NCBI RefSeq assembly: GCF_947500705.1
Contig: NZ_CANMSY010000009.1
Span: forward strand, 62,001 to 126,000
Origin: an uncultured Brachybacterium sp.
GTDB lineage: Bacteria > Actinomycetota > Actinomycetes > Actinomycetales > Dermabacteraceae
Direction: 5' to 3'
DNA: 64,000 nucleotides
Positions 19,432 through 27,434 of the stretch are shown piece after piece. The notes below the pieces were generated by a model. That model was not told the DNA's origin. It saw only the letters and a list, made by a program, of their open reading frames with translations, and did no database searches. Position 1 is the stretch's first letter, and every line of letters begins with the position of its first letter. Made by a program: the position numbers and the translations under genes.

Positions 19432-19765
19432 CGGGTCTCCTTCGCGTCGTATCGGGTGAGGAGGCGAGGGGAGTCCGCGCCAGCGCCTGAGGGCGAGGGA
19501 CAGCGGCCCCCGCGCCGATGCCTCGACACTATCAAGTGCATTCCCTCACCCCGGTGCGCGGGACGTCCCTGGCTCCGCCGCTGAGCTGGAGTTCTGACCT
19601 GCGAGGACGACTCCCGACCGGGCGGATGGGCAGCGCGGCGAGGGTGTTCGCGGGCCGGACGCGCCTGCGCCGTCCCTGCTGGCGCGCCTACCCTCGGCAG
19701 GGCGCCGATGGCGCGACCTTCCGGCACCTTCGCCGGGACGGGAGAGTGCGAGACCAGGAGCAGAT
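19432..19765. other. Divergent intergenic region otsAB / lysA
   Basis: 334 bases separating two divergent genes. It should contain a promoter for each. I see no convincing -35/-10 pair, no open frame with a ribosome-binding site and no strong hairpin. The segment 19528-19550 is the least GC-rich part and is a plausible otsAB promoter zone. Confidence 0.4.
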
Positions 19766-21178
19766 ATGCGCGCCCACGAAGCCGGAGCCCTTCATGGCAA
19801 CGATGCCGCCCCCACCTGGTTGCCCTATCCGACCGATGTCAACACCCTGATCGACGGGCTCTGGTCGCGGAACACCTCCCGGAACTCGCAGGGCGTGGTC
19901 GAGGTCGGCGGCGTGGATGTGCACCGCATCGCCGAGGAGGTGGGCACCCCCGCCTTCGTGCTCGACGAGGACGACTTCCGCCACCGCGCGCGCTCCTTCC
20001 GCGATGCCTTCGCCGAGGCCTTCCGCCCGCATCGCGGCGCCGACGTCTACTACGCCGGCAAGGCCTTCCTCTGCGGCGCCGTGGTCCGCTGGATCGACGA
20101 GGACGGGCTGGGCCTGGACGTCTGCACCGGCGGCGAGCTCGCCGTGGCGCTGCGCGCAGGCTTCCCCGGGGCACGTATCGCTCTGCACGGCAACAACAAG
20201 TCCGTGCACGAGATCCGCCGCGCCCTCGAGGCCGGGGTGGGCCGCATCGTCATCGACTCGCTCGACGAGATCGAGCTCGTCAGCACTGTCGCAGAGGAGC
20301 TCGGCACGCGCGCCTCCGTCATGCTGCGCGTGACCACCGGCGTGGAGGCGCACACCCACGAGTTCATCGCCACCGCCCATGAGGACCAGAAGTTCGGTCT
20401 CTCGATCACCGGCGGCGCCGCCTTCGACGCCGTGCGGCGGGTGCTCGAGGTGCAGCATCTGGACCTGCTGGGCCTGCACTCCCACATCGGCTCCCAGATC
20501 TTCGACACCGGCGGCTTCGAGGTCGCCGCGCGACGTGTGCTCGACCTGGTCGCCCGAATCCGCGACGAGCTGGGCCACACGATCGACCAGCTCGACCTCG
20601 GCGGCGGCTTCGGCGTCATGTACAACACCCAGCACACGCCGTCCACACCCGAGGCGCTGGCCGCCGGGATCGCCGGGATCGTCGAGAAGCAGTGCCACGA
20701 GCTGGAGCTCGAGGTGCCGCACCTCTCCTTCGAGCCCGGTCGAGTGATCGCCGGTCCCTCCACGCAGACCCTCTACTCGGTGGGCACCGTCAAGGATGTC
20801 CGCCTGGGCGGTCCCCATCACCGCGTCTATGTCTCGGTCGACGGCGGCATGAGCGACAACGTGCGCACCGCCCTCTACGATGCCGACTACTCGTGCCTGC
20901 TCACCGGTCGGGTCTCCGATGCCGCCCCCGAGGTGGTCCGCGTGGTCGGCAAGCATTGCGAGAGCGGCGACATCGTGGTCAAGGACGAGTACCTGCCCGG
21001 AGACGTGCGCCGCGGCGATCTGGTTTCGGTGCCGGTCACCGGCGCCTACTGCTATTCGCTGGCCTCGAACTACAACCATGTCCCGCGGCCGCCGGTGGTC
21101 GCGGTGCGTGAGGGGGAGATCCGCACGCTGATCCGTCGCGAGACGGAGGAGGACCTGCTGGGACTCGACGTCGGCTGA
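19766..21178 (+). CDS. lysA: Diaminopimelate decarboxylase
   Basis: 470 residues. It decarboxylates meso-diaminopimelate to L-lysine, the last step of lysine synthesis. The PLP lysine is in Y-Y-A-G-K-A-F (about residue 99). The barrel blocks H-S-H-I-G-S, G-G-G-F-G-V and E-P-G-R and the dimer-interface C-E-S-G-D (about 400) are in place. ATG 19766 follows CAGGAG with five-base spacing. It opens the aspartate-family group lysA-hom-thrC-thrB, with 163 bases to hom. Confidence 0.96.
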   Translation: MRAHEAGALHGNDAAPTWLPYPTDVNTLIDGLWSRNTSRNSQGVVEVGGVDVHRIAEEVGTPAFVLDEDDFRHRARSFRDAFAEAFRPHRGADVYYAGKAFLCGAVVRWIDEDGLGLDVCTGGELAVALRAGFPGARIALHGNNKSVHEIRRALEAGVGRIVIDSLDEIELVSTVAEELGTRASVMLRVTTGVEAHTHEFIATAHEDQKFGLSITGGAAFDAVRRVLEVQHLDLLGLHSHIGSQIFDTGGFEVAARRVLDLVARIRDELGHTIDQLDLGGGFGVMYNTQHTPSTPEALAAGIAGIVEKQCHELELEVPHLSFEPGRVIAGPSTQTLYSVGTVKDVRLGGPHHRVYVSVDGGMSDNVRTALYDADYSCLLTGRVSDAAPEVVRVVGKHCESGDIVVKDEYLPGDVRRGDLVSVPVTGAYCYSLASNYNHVPRPPVVAVREGEIRTLIRRETEEDLLGLDVG

Positions 21179-21281
21179 CCCTCCGGCCACCACCCGCCCC
21201 CTCGCGCCCGGCCTCCTGCCGTCCCTGACGACGGCGGTCGCAATCGTTCATGCAGGGTCACGGAGCGCCCCCACCCTCGGA

Positions 21282-21287
21282 TACAGT
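21282..21287 (+). promoter_or_regulatory. Possible -10 element for hom-thrC-thrB
   Basis: TACAGT, 54 bases before the hom start, fits the actinobacterial -10 pattern TANNNT. A matching -35 at 17-18 bases is not apparent. A 6-bp hairpin at 21218-21235, downstream of lysA, may weakly separate the two transcripts. Confidence 0.35.
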
Positions 21288-21341
21288 GCGAGGGCCCGAC
21301 TCCGCCGATCCGTCGGACCCCGTGGAAGGACCACCTCGCAG

Positions 21342-22691
21342 ATGTCATTGCACCCCTCCGGCAGCCCGGTGTCCCCTGATCTGCCGACGCTCCGAGTCGC
21401 CGTCCTCGGTGCCGGGACCGTCGGCTCCGAGGTGCTGCGCCTGCTCTCCCAGCAGGGTGGCGAGCTCGCCCACCGGATCGGTGGCCGGCTCGAGGTGATC
21501 GGCGTCGCCGTGCGCGACCTGGCGCGCGACCGCGGAGAGCATGTGCCCGCCGCCCTCCTCACCGAGGACGCAACCCGCCTGGTGCAGGAGGCGGATCTGG
21601 TGGTCGAGGTCATGGGCGGCATCGAGCCGGCCCGCACGCTGCTGCTGGACGCCATGGCTCACGGCGCGAGCGTGGTGACCGCCAACAAGGCGCTGCTGGC
21701 CCAGGACGGGGCCTCGCTCTACGAAGCGGCCGATGCCCACGGCGTGGACCTCTACTTCGAAGCAGCGGTCGCCGGCGCGATCCCGCTGGTGCGCCCGGTG
21801 CGCGAATCCCTCGCCGGGGACCGCATCCAGCGCGTGCTCGGCATCGTCAACGGCACCACCAACTTCATCCTCGACGCGATGACCCGCACCGGCGCGAGCT
21901 TCGAGGACGCCCTGGCCGACGCCCAGCAGCTCGGCTACGCCGAGGCTGACCCCACGGCGGACGTCGAGGGGCACGACGCGGCTGCGAAGGCGTCCATCCT
22001 CGCCTCGCTCGCGTTCCACAGCCGGGTGCGGCTCGCGGACGTGCACTGCGAGGGCATCACCGCTGTCTCCGCGCAGGACATCACCGCGGCCGCGCGCATG
22101 GGGCGCATCATCAAGCTGCTCTCGATCGTCGAGCGGATCGAGGAGGAGGGCGGTGAGCGGATCTCGGCTCGTGTCTATCCGGCGCTGATCCCCGACCACC
22201 ACCCCCTGGCCTCGGTCTCCGAGGCGTACAACGCGGTGTTCATCGAGGCCGAGGCCGCTGGCTCGCTGATGTTCTACGGACAGGGCGCCGGCGGTGCGCC
22301 GACCGCCTCCGCGATCCTCGGCGATGTGGTCTCCGCCGCCCGCGCCCGGGTCCACGGGGGAGTGGGGCCGCGAGAATCCCGCTACGCCGAGCTCGAGTCG
22401 ATCCCGCTCGACGAGCTGCGCAGCGCCTTCTACATCTCCCTGACCGTGCAGGATCGCCCCGGCGTGCTCGCCGAGATCGCCGGCACTCTCTCGGGCTACG
22501 GGATCTCGATCTCGACCATCCATCAGGAGCTGCTGGACGAGCGCGGTGAGGCGGGGGAGCAGGCCCGTGCCCACATCGGCATCAGCACCCACCGTGCGCT
22601 GGAGTCCGCGATGACCGCCTCGCTCGATGTGTTCTCCTCCACCGCCACGGTGCTCAGCATCGATTCCATCCTGCGCATCGAAGGAGAATGA
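21342..22691 (+). CDS. hom: Homoserine dehydrogenase
   Basis: 449 residues, reducing aspartate semialdehyde to homoserine at the branch to threonine and methionine. The NAD(P)-binding motif G-A-G-T-V-G-S is at about 23-29. The catalytic domain has [15 protein letters not shown] and [11 protein letters not shown]. The last 80-90 residues are an ACT domain ([11 protein letters not shown]), which in this family mediates threonine feedback inhibition. The stop is followed four bases later by the thrC start, so the two are cotranscribed. Confidence 0.96.
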   Translation: MSLHPSGSPVSPDLPTLRVAVLGAGTVGSEVLRLLSQQGGELAHRIGGRLEVIGVAVRDLARDRGEHVPAALLTEDATRLVQEADLVVEVMGGIEPARTLLLDAMAHGASVVTANKALLAQDGASLYEAADAHGVDLYFEAAVAGAIPLVRPVRESLAGDRIQRVLGIVNGTTNFILDAMTRTGASFEDALADAQQLGYAEADPTADVEGHDAAAKASILASLAFHSRVRLADVHCEGITAVSAQDITAAARMGRIIKLLSIVERIEEEGGERISARVYPALIPDHHPLASVSEAYNAVFIEAEAAGSLMFYGQGAGGAPTASAILGDVVSAARARVHGGVGPRESRYAELESIPLDELRSAFYISLTVQDRPGVLAEIAGTLSGYGISISTIHQELLDERGEAGEQARAHIGISTHRALESAMTASLDVFSSTATVLSIDSILRIEGE

Positions 22692-22695
22692 CCCC

Positions 22696-23754
22696 ATGGC
22701 ACATCAGTGGCGCGGCGTCCTCGCCGAATACCTCGAGCACCTCCCGTTCACCGCGGACGACACCCTGCTGACCCTCGGGGAGGGAGGCACCCCGCTGGTG
22801 CACGCCCCCACCCTGTCCAAGGCGGTGGGCGCCGAGGTGCACATCAAGGTCGAGGGCATGAACCCGACCGGCTCCTTCAAGGATCGCGGCATGGTCTCCG
22901 CGATGTCGAAGGCGCTGAACGACGGCGCGACCGCCGTGGTCTGCGCCTCGACCGGCAACACGAGCGCCTCCGCCGCCGCCTATGCCACGGCTGCGGGTCT
23001 GACCTGTGCGGTGCTCCTGCCCCAGGGCAAGATCGCCGCGGGCAAGCTGGCCCAGGCCGTGGTCCACGGCGCGAAGCTGATCCAGGTCGACGGCAACTTC
23101 GACGACTGCCTCGAGATCGCCCGCAAGCTCGATGCGGAGCACCCCATCGAACTCGTGAACTCGGTCAACCCCTACCGGCTCCAGGGACAGAAGACCGCCG
23201 CCTTCGAGGTGAGCGATGCGCTGGGCAGGGCTCCCGACATCCACATCCTCCCGGTCGGCAACGCCGGGAACATCTCCGCCTACTGGATGGGCTATCGCGA
23301 GTACCGCGAGGCCGGCATCACGGACTCGCTCCCGCAGATGTGGGGATTCCAGGCCGCAGGTTCCGCTCCCTTCGTGGCGGGCCACCCGATCAGCAATCCC
23401 GAGACGATCGCGACCGCGATCCGGATCGGTGCGCCGGCCTCCTGGGATCTCGCCGTGAGCGCGCGAGATGATTCCGGTGGTCTCATCGAAGCCGTCACCG
23501 ATCAGCAGATCCTCGATGCGCAGAAGCTCCTCGCCGGAGAGGTCGGCATCTTCGTCGAGCCGGCCTCGGCCGCCGGCGTCGCGGGGCTGCTGCAGCAGTC
23601 CCGACGCGGGCTGGTCCCGGCAGGTGCGACGATCGCGATCACCGTGACCGGCAACGGGCTCAAGGACACCGATACCGCCCTGACCCAGCACGATCTGACG
23701 CCGATCCTCGTGCCGGTGGACATCGCCGCCGCAGCGGAGGCCATCGGCCTGTGA
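22696..23754 (+). CDS. thrC: Threonine synthase
   Basis: 352 residues, a PLP-dependent fold-II enzyme turning O-phosphohomoserine into threonine. The Schiff-base lysine lies in G-S-F-K-D-R-G (about residue 61). The phosphate loop G-N-A-G-N is near 192, preceded by A-S-T-G-N-T-S-A near 85. It is the short bacterial class. AAGGAG lies ten bases before ATG 22696, inside the hom stop region. It overlaps thrB by four bases (GTGA). Confidence 0.97.
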   Translation: MAHQWRGVLAEYLEHLPFTADDTLLTLGEGGTPLVHAPTLSKAVGAEVHIKVEGMNPTGSFKDRGMVSAMSKALNDGATAVVCASTGNTSASAAAYATAAGLTCAVLLPQGKIAAGKLAQAVVHGAKLIQVDGNFDDCLEIARKLDAEHPIELVNSVNPYRLQGQKTAAFEVSDALGRAPDIHILPVGNAGNISAYWMGYREYREAGITDSLPQMWGFQAAGSAPFVAGHPISNPETIATAIRIGAPASWDLAVSARDDSGGLIEAVTDQQILDAQKLLAGEVGIFVEPASAAGVAGLLQQSRRGLVPAGATIAITVTGNGLKDTDTALTQHDLTPILVPVDIAAAAEAIGL

Positions 23755-24665
23755 GGATCCAGAACACGCGAGTGTCCGTGCAGGTCCCCGCGACCTCCGC
23801 GAACCTCGGCCCCGGCTTCGACACCCTGGGACTCGCGCTGGACCTCTGCGACGAGCTGACGGTCGAGGCGACCACCGGCTCGGTCGAGGTCGAGGTCGAG
23901 GGCGAGGGCGCCGGTGCGGTCCCCACCGGGGAGGACCACCTGGTCGTGCGTGCGCTCCGCCGCGGACTGGACCACGCCGGTGCACCCCAGACCGGACTGC
24001 GACTGCGCGCGCTGAACCGGATTCCTCATGGCCGGGGCCTCGGCTCGAGCGCCGCGGCGACCGTCGCCGGACTGCTGCTCGCGCGCGGGATGATCTCCGA
24101 TCCACGTGCTCTGGATGACCAGGCCGTCCTGCAGCTGGCCACCGAATTCGAAGGGCACCCGGACAACGCCGCCCCGGCGCTCCTGGGCGGGGTGGTGCTC
24201 TCCTGGATGCAGGGCGACACGGCCCATGCGGTGCCCCTGGCCTGCGCGGAAGGAGTGCTGCAGCCCGTGGTGCTGCTGCCGAGCACGACGCTCTCCACCC
24301 ATCAGGCCCGCGGTCTGCTCCCCGAGCAGGTCCCTCACCGCGACGCCGTCTTCAACGCCTCCCGCGCAGCACTGCTCGTGCACGCACTGACCGGCGCGCC
24401 CGAGCTGCTGCTGGACGCGACGGAGGACCGCCTCCACCAGGAGCAGCGCTCCGCGGGGATGCCCGAGAGCATCGAACTGATGAAGGTGCTGCGCCGTGAG
24501 GGCCACCCCGCGGTGGTCTCCGGTGCGGGCCCCTCGGTGCTGGTGCTGTCCGGGCATCGCGGCGACCTCGCCCCCCTGGTGCGCCGCTTCGTCACGAACC
24601 CCGCAGGCTGGCGGATCGCCGAGGTGCGGCTGCGAGAGATCCCTTCCGCCCCTGTGGTAGGTTGA
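23751..24665 (+). CDS. thrB: Homoserine kinase
   Basis: 304 residues of the GHMP kinase family, phosphorylating homoserine for ThrC. The N-terminal [13 protein letters not shown] and the ATP-binding loop [11 protein letters not shown] (about 88-98) are clear, as is the C-terminal S-G-A-G-P-S. GTG start, translationally coupled to thrC. A TGG-TAGGTT sequence at its 3' end (24658-24663) could be an extended -10 for the rho transcript. Confidence 0.96.
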   Translation: MRIQNTRVSVQVPATSANLGPGFDTLGLALDLCDELTVEATTGSVEVEVEGEGAGAVPTGEDHLVVRALRRGLDHAGAPQTGLRLRALNRIPHGRGLGSSAAATVAGLLLARGMISDPRALDDQAVLQLATEFEGHPDNAAPALLGGVVLSWMQGDTAHAVPLACAEGVLQPVVLLPSTTLSTHQARGLLPEQVPHRDAVFNASRAALLVHALTGAPELLLDATEDRLHQEQRSAGMPESIELMKVLRREGHPAVVSGAGPSVLVLSGHRGDLAPLVRRFVTNPAGWRIAEVRLREIPSAPVVG

Positions 24666-24994
24666 GCCTGCGTCCAGGCGACATCGCACGACGCAGAACC
24701 CTGCAGCAGATCCCCGGTGGACGCTGTGCGCAGAACTCCGCGCCTCGATGTACCCCCTGATCAGTGCTTCGCACGGTCCTCGCGCACCTTTCACGACGTG
24801 CCCCGCAGGCCCGTGCACCTCCGCTGACGCACCCAGAACCACACCGGCAGGCCGACCACAGATGCCTTGCATCGTGGGGAAGAACCCTGCTCGGACCAGT
24901 CGCTGCAGCACCCGAAGCCCGAGAGCTTCCGGCGCTTCGCGGCATCCAGACCAGAACAGAGCCGGCGAGAACGGCTCGACAGGAAGGAACCCGG
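24666..24994 (+). other. Untranslated leader/intergenic region before rho
   Basis: 329 bases between thrB and rho. No recognised gene and no strong hairpin. Weakly codon-like open frames run through it but have no conserved features or ribosome-binding sites. rho genes are commonly autoregulated through Rho-dependent termination in their leaders, so a leader of this length is reasonable; that role here is inference. Confidence 0.4.
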
Positions 24995-27226
24995 GTGAAC
25001 GACACCACTTCCGGCGCAGATCTTGCGGCGAAGAAGCTTCCCGAACTGCAGGCCATGGCCGCTGAGCGCGGCATCAAGGGCGCCCGTCGGCTGCGCAAGA
25101 GCGAGCTGATCGACGCGATCCGCGGGGGTGGATCGTCCTCTGCAGCACCTTCTTCCGCCGCAGCGCCCACCGCCGCCCCGGTGACGGCTGCCGAGACGCC
25201 CGCGCAGACCGCTCCCGCGCAGACTGCTCCCGCGCAGACCGCTCCCGCGCAGACTGCTCCCGCGCAGACAGAGGCTCCTGCCCAGCAGGCTCAGCAGGTT
25301 CAGCAGAGCGAAGCCGGTGAGGACCGGTCCGAACCAGGCACCCGCAGCCGGTCGCGCTCCCGCCGTGGCAGCCAGGCCGCCGCACGACAGGACGAGGCGG
25401 CCCCCGATCTGGGTATCGAGCTGCCGAACGGTGCTGCCCCCCGCGAGCAGCTGGATGAGCGAGGAGGGGGCTCCGCAGAGCGTCAGCAGGATCGCAGCCA
25501 GCAGGATCGCAGCCAGCAGGACGACGGCCGCGAGGGCGGCGGCCAGCAGCGCGGCGGACGCGACCAGCAGCGCAGCTCGCGCAGCGGCAACCAGCAGGGC
25601 GGCGGCCAGCAGGACGGGAATCAGCAGGGCGGCGGCCAGCAGGACGGGAATCAGCAGGGCGGCGGCCAGCAGGACGGGAATCAGCAGGGCGGGAATCAGC
25701 AGGGCGGCAACCAGCGCCGCCGGCTCGAGGACATCGAGCTGCCGGATCGTACCGGCGAGCAGGACGATGACCGTCAGGGGAGAGACGACTACGACGACGA
25801 CCGTCGTGGCCGGTCCCGCAGCCGCAACCGCTCCCGGGACCGCAAGCGTCGCGGCCGCGGTGCGCCGAACGAGCAGGACGGTCAGGATCACCAGGGCGGC
25901 CAGCGGAATCAGGGCGGCCAGGATCACCAGGGCGGCCAGCGGAATCAGGGCGGGTCGTCGAATCAGGGTGGCCAGCAGGATCGCGGCGACGTCCGTGACG
26001 GCGATGAGCTGATGACCATCGCGGGCATCCTGGATATCCGCGACAACAACGCCTACGTGCGCACCACCGGCTACCTGCCGGGCGCGAGCGACGTGTATGT
26101 GACGATGAACCAGGTCAAGCGGGCAGGCCTGCGCAAGGGCGATGCGATCACCGGTCAGGTCAAGGCGCCGCGCGACGGCGAGGACCACCACGTCGAGCAG
26201 CCGCAGCAGCATCACAGCGGTGGCCGGAACCGCCGTGGCAAGAGCGGCGGCGGTGGCGGGAACCAGAGCAAGTACGCGGCGCTGGTGCAGGTCGACACGA
26301 TCAACGGCATGCCCCCGGAGCGTGCGCGTCAGCGGGTGGACTTCAGCAAGCTCACCCCGCTGTACCCGGACGAGCGGCTGCGCCTGGAGACCGACCCCAA
26401 GGCCGTCGCTCCCCGGCTGATCGATCTGGTCTCTCCCGTCGGCAAGGGCCAGCGAGGACTCATCGTCGCGCCCCCGAAGGCCGGCAAGACGATCATCATG
26501 CAGCAGATCGCCAACGCGATCACCACCAACAATCCCGAGGTCCACCTCATGGTCGTGCTCGTCGACGAGCGCCCCGAAGAGGTCACCGACATGCAGCGCA
26601 CGGTCAAGGGTGAGGTCATCGCCTCCACCTTCGACCGCCCCGCCTCGGATCACACGATCGTCGCGGAGCTCGCGATCGAGCGGGCGAAGCGCCTGGTCGA
26701 GATGGGCCGCGACGTGGTCGTGCTGCTGGACTCGCTCACCCGCCTGTCCCGTGCCTACAACCTCGCCGCTCCGGCCTCCGGTCGCATCCTCTCCGGTGGT
26801 GTGGATGCCTCCGCGCTGTACCCGCCGAAGCGCTTCTTCGGTGCGGCGCGGAACATCGAGCATGGCGGCTCGCTGACGATCCTGGCCTCCGCCCTGGTGG
26901 AGACCGGCTCCAAGATGGACGAGGTCATCTTCGAGGAGTTCAAGGGCACCGGCAACATGGAGCTGCGCCTGTCGCGCCACCTCGCGGACAAGCGCATCTT
27001 CCCGGCCGTGGATGTGAACGCCTCCGGCACCCGCCGCGAAGAAGCACTCATGGGCAAGGAGGAGCTGGCCATCATGTGGAAGCTCCGCCGTGTCCTCGGC
27101 TCCCTCGAGCAGCAGCAGGCGCTGGAGATCCTCATGGAGCGGGTCAAGAAGACCCAGTCGAACACCGAGTTCCTGATGACGGTGCAGAAGAACACCCCCA
27201 GCGTGAACGGGCGCAGCTCGGACTGA
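24995..27226 (+). CDS. rho: Transcription termination factor Rho with long repetitive N-terminal insertion
   Basis: 743 residues, a hexameric RNA helicase/ATPase ending transcription. The N-terminal Rho_N helices (about 5-45) are followed by roughly 290 residues of low-complexity sequence. That part has A-Q-T-A-P repeats, then Gln/Gly/Asn/Asp/Arg-rich repeats. The RNA-binding cold-shock-like domain begins near 339 (M-T-I-A-G-I-L-D). The ATPase follows with Walker A A-P-P-K-A-G-K-T near 492, then L-D-S-L-T-R-L-S-R and the R-loop/arginine-finger region. Long insertions are typical of actinobacterial Rho and add RNA binding in mycobacteria and Micrococcus. GTG 24995 follows AGGAAGGA with six-base spacing. 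Confidence 0.96.
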   Translation: MNDTTSGADLAAKKLPELQAMAAERGIKGARRLRKSELIDAIRGGGSSSAAPSSAAAPTAAPVTAAETPAQTAPAQTAPAQTAPAQTAPAQTEAPAQQAQQVQQSEAGEDRSEPGTRSRSRSRRGSQAAARQDEAAPDLGIELPNGAAPREQLDERGGGSAERQQDRSQQDRSQQDDGREGGGQQRGGRDQQRSSRSGNQQGGGQQDGNQQGGGQQDGNQQGGGQQDGNQQGGNQQGGNQRRRLEDIELPDRTGEQDDDRQGRDDYDDDRRGRSRSRNRSRDRKRRGRGAPNEQDGQDHQGGQRNQGGQDHQGGQRNQGGSSNQGGQQDRGDVRDGDELMTIAGILDIRDNNAYVRTTGYLPGASDVYVTMNQVKRAGLRKGDAITGQVKAPRDGEDHHVEQPQQHHSGGRNRRGKSGGGGGNQSKYAALVQVDTINGMPPERARQRVDFSKLTPLYPDERLRLETDPKAVAPRLIDLVSPVGKGQRGLIVAPPKAGKTIIMQQIANAITTNNPEVHLMVVLVDERPEEVTDMQRTVKGEVIASTFDRPASDHTIVAELAIERAKRLVEMGRDVVVLLDSLTRLSRAYNLAAPASGRILSGGVDASALYPPKRFFGAARNIEHGGSLTILASALVETGSKMDEVIFEEFKGTGNMELRLSRHLADKRIFPAVDVNASGTRREEALMGKEELAIMWKLRRVLGSLEQQQALEILMERVKKTQSNTEFLMTVQKNTPSVNGRSSD
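25199..25270 (+). repeat. 15-bp tandem repeat inside rho
   Basis: Five copies of CGCGCAGAC at 15-base intervals (25201, 25216, 25231, 25246, 25261), encoding repeated A-Q-T-A-P. Silent C/T alternation gives a 30-base higher-order period, as expected from duplication of a doublet. Confidence 0.9.
25589..25708 (+). repeat. 30-bp tandem repeat inside rho
   Basis: Three nearly identical 30-base units (25589-25618, 25619-25648, 25649-25678), each encoding N-Q-Q-G-G-G-Q-Q-D-G, followed by two shortened 15-base units. The near-zero divergence implies recent or ongoing expansion and contraction in multiples of three. Confidence 0.93.
25881..25952 (+). repeat. 36-bp tandem repeat inside rho
   Basis: Two almost identical 36-base units encode G-Q-D-H-Q-G-G-Q-R-N-Q-G, extending the Gln/Gly/Asn-rich insertion just before the RNA-binding domain. 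A degenerate third copy follows. Confidence 0.85.
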
Positions 27227-27257
27227 CTCCTCGCCTCCCGCCGCCGCGCGGGCGGAC

Positions 27258-27307
27258 GACGCCGCAGGGCCTGACCACCGATCTCGGTGGGCAGGCCCTG
27301 CGGCGTC
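27258..27307 (+). terminator. Intrinsic terminator after rho
   Basis: Perfect 16-bp stem (27258-27273 with 27292-27307). The 18-base loop itself folds (CCACC with GGTGG). Followed by TGTGGTC. It separates rho from the accessory oxidoreductase operon. Confidence 0.85.
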
Positions 27308-27346
27308 TGTGGTCGAAGGCTCTCGCGGTCTGCTGCCCCGATGCGC

Positions 27347-27375
27347 TTGTGAGGAGACGGAAGACGGGATAGCGT
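27347..27375 (+). promoter_or_regulatory. Promoter of the oxidoreductase/LacI operon
   Basis: TTGTGA (27347-27352) and TAGCGT (27370-27375) are separated by exactly 17 bases and resemble a vegetative actinobacterial promoter. The expected transcription start near 27382 falls at the edge of the palindromic operator. Confidence 0.6.
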
Positions 27376-27383
27376 GATCATCC

Positions 27384-27395
27384 GTGAACGTTCAC
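27384..27395. promoter_or_regulatory. LacI-family operator palindrome
   Basis: GTGAACGTTCAC is a perfect 12-base palindrome with the central CG typical of LacI/GalR operators. It overlaps the predicted transcription start, and a LacI-family gene is the second gene of the operon. Local autorepression is the simplest reading. Confidence 0.7.
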
Positions 27396-27434
27396 GTCCA
27401 GAGTCGGACCTCCCCCAGAAGGATGAACCCCTCC

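Noticed and set aside
21179..21341. Threonine attenuator leader peptide before hom
   Set aside because: No short frame rich in Thr codons with a ribosome-binding site, and only a weak 6-bp hairpin.
25589..25708. CRISPR-like regular repeats
   Set aside because: Units are head-to-tail without spacers, multiples of three, and encode peptide repeats inside rho.
27384..27434. Longer N-terminus of the oxidoreductase fusion
   Set aside because: The GTG lies inside the operator and at the predicted transcription start, and the extra residues are not conserved-looking.
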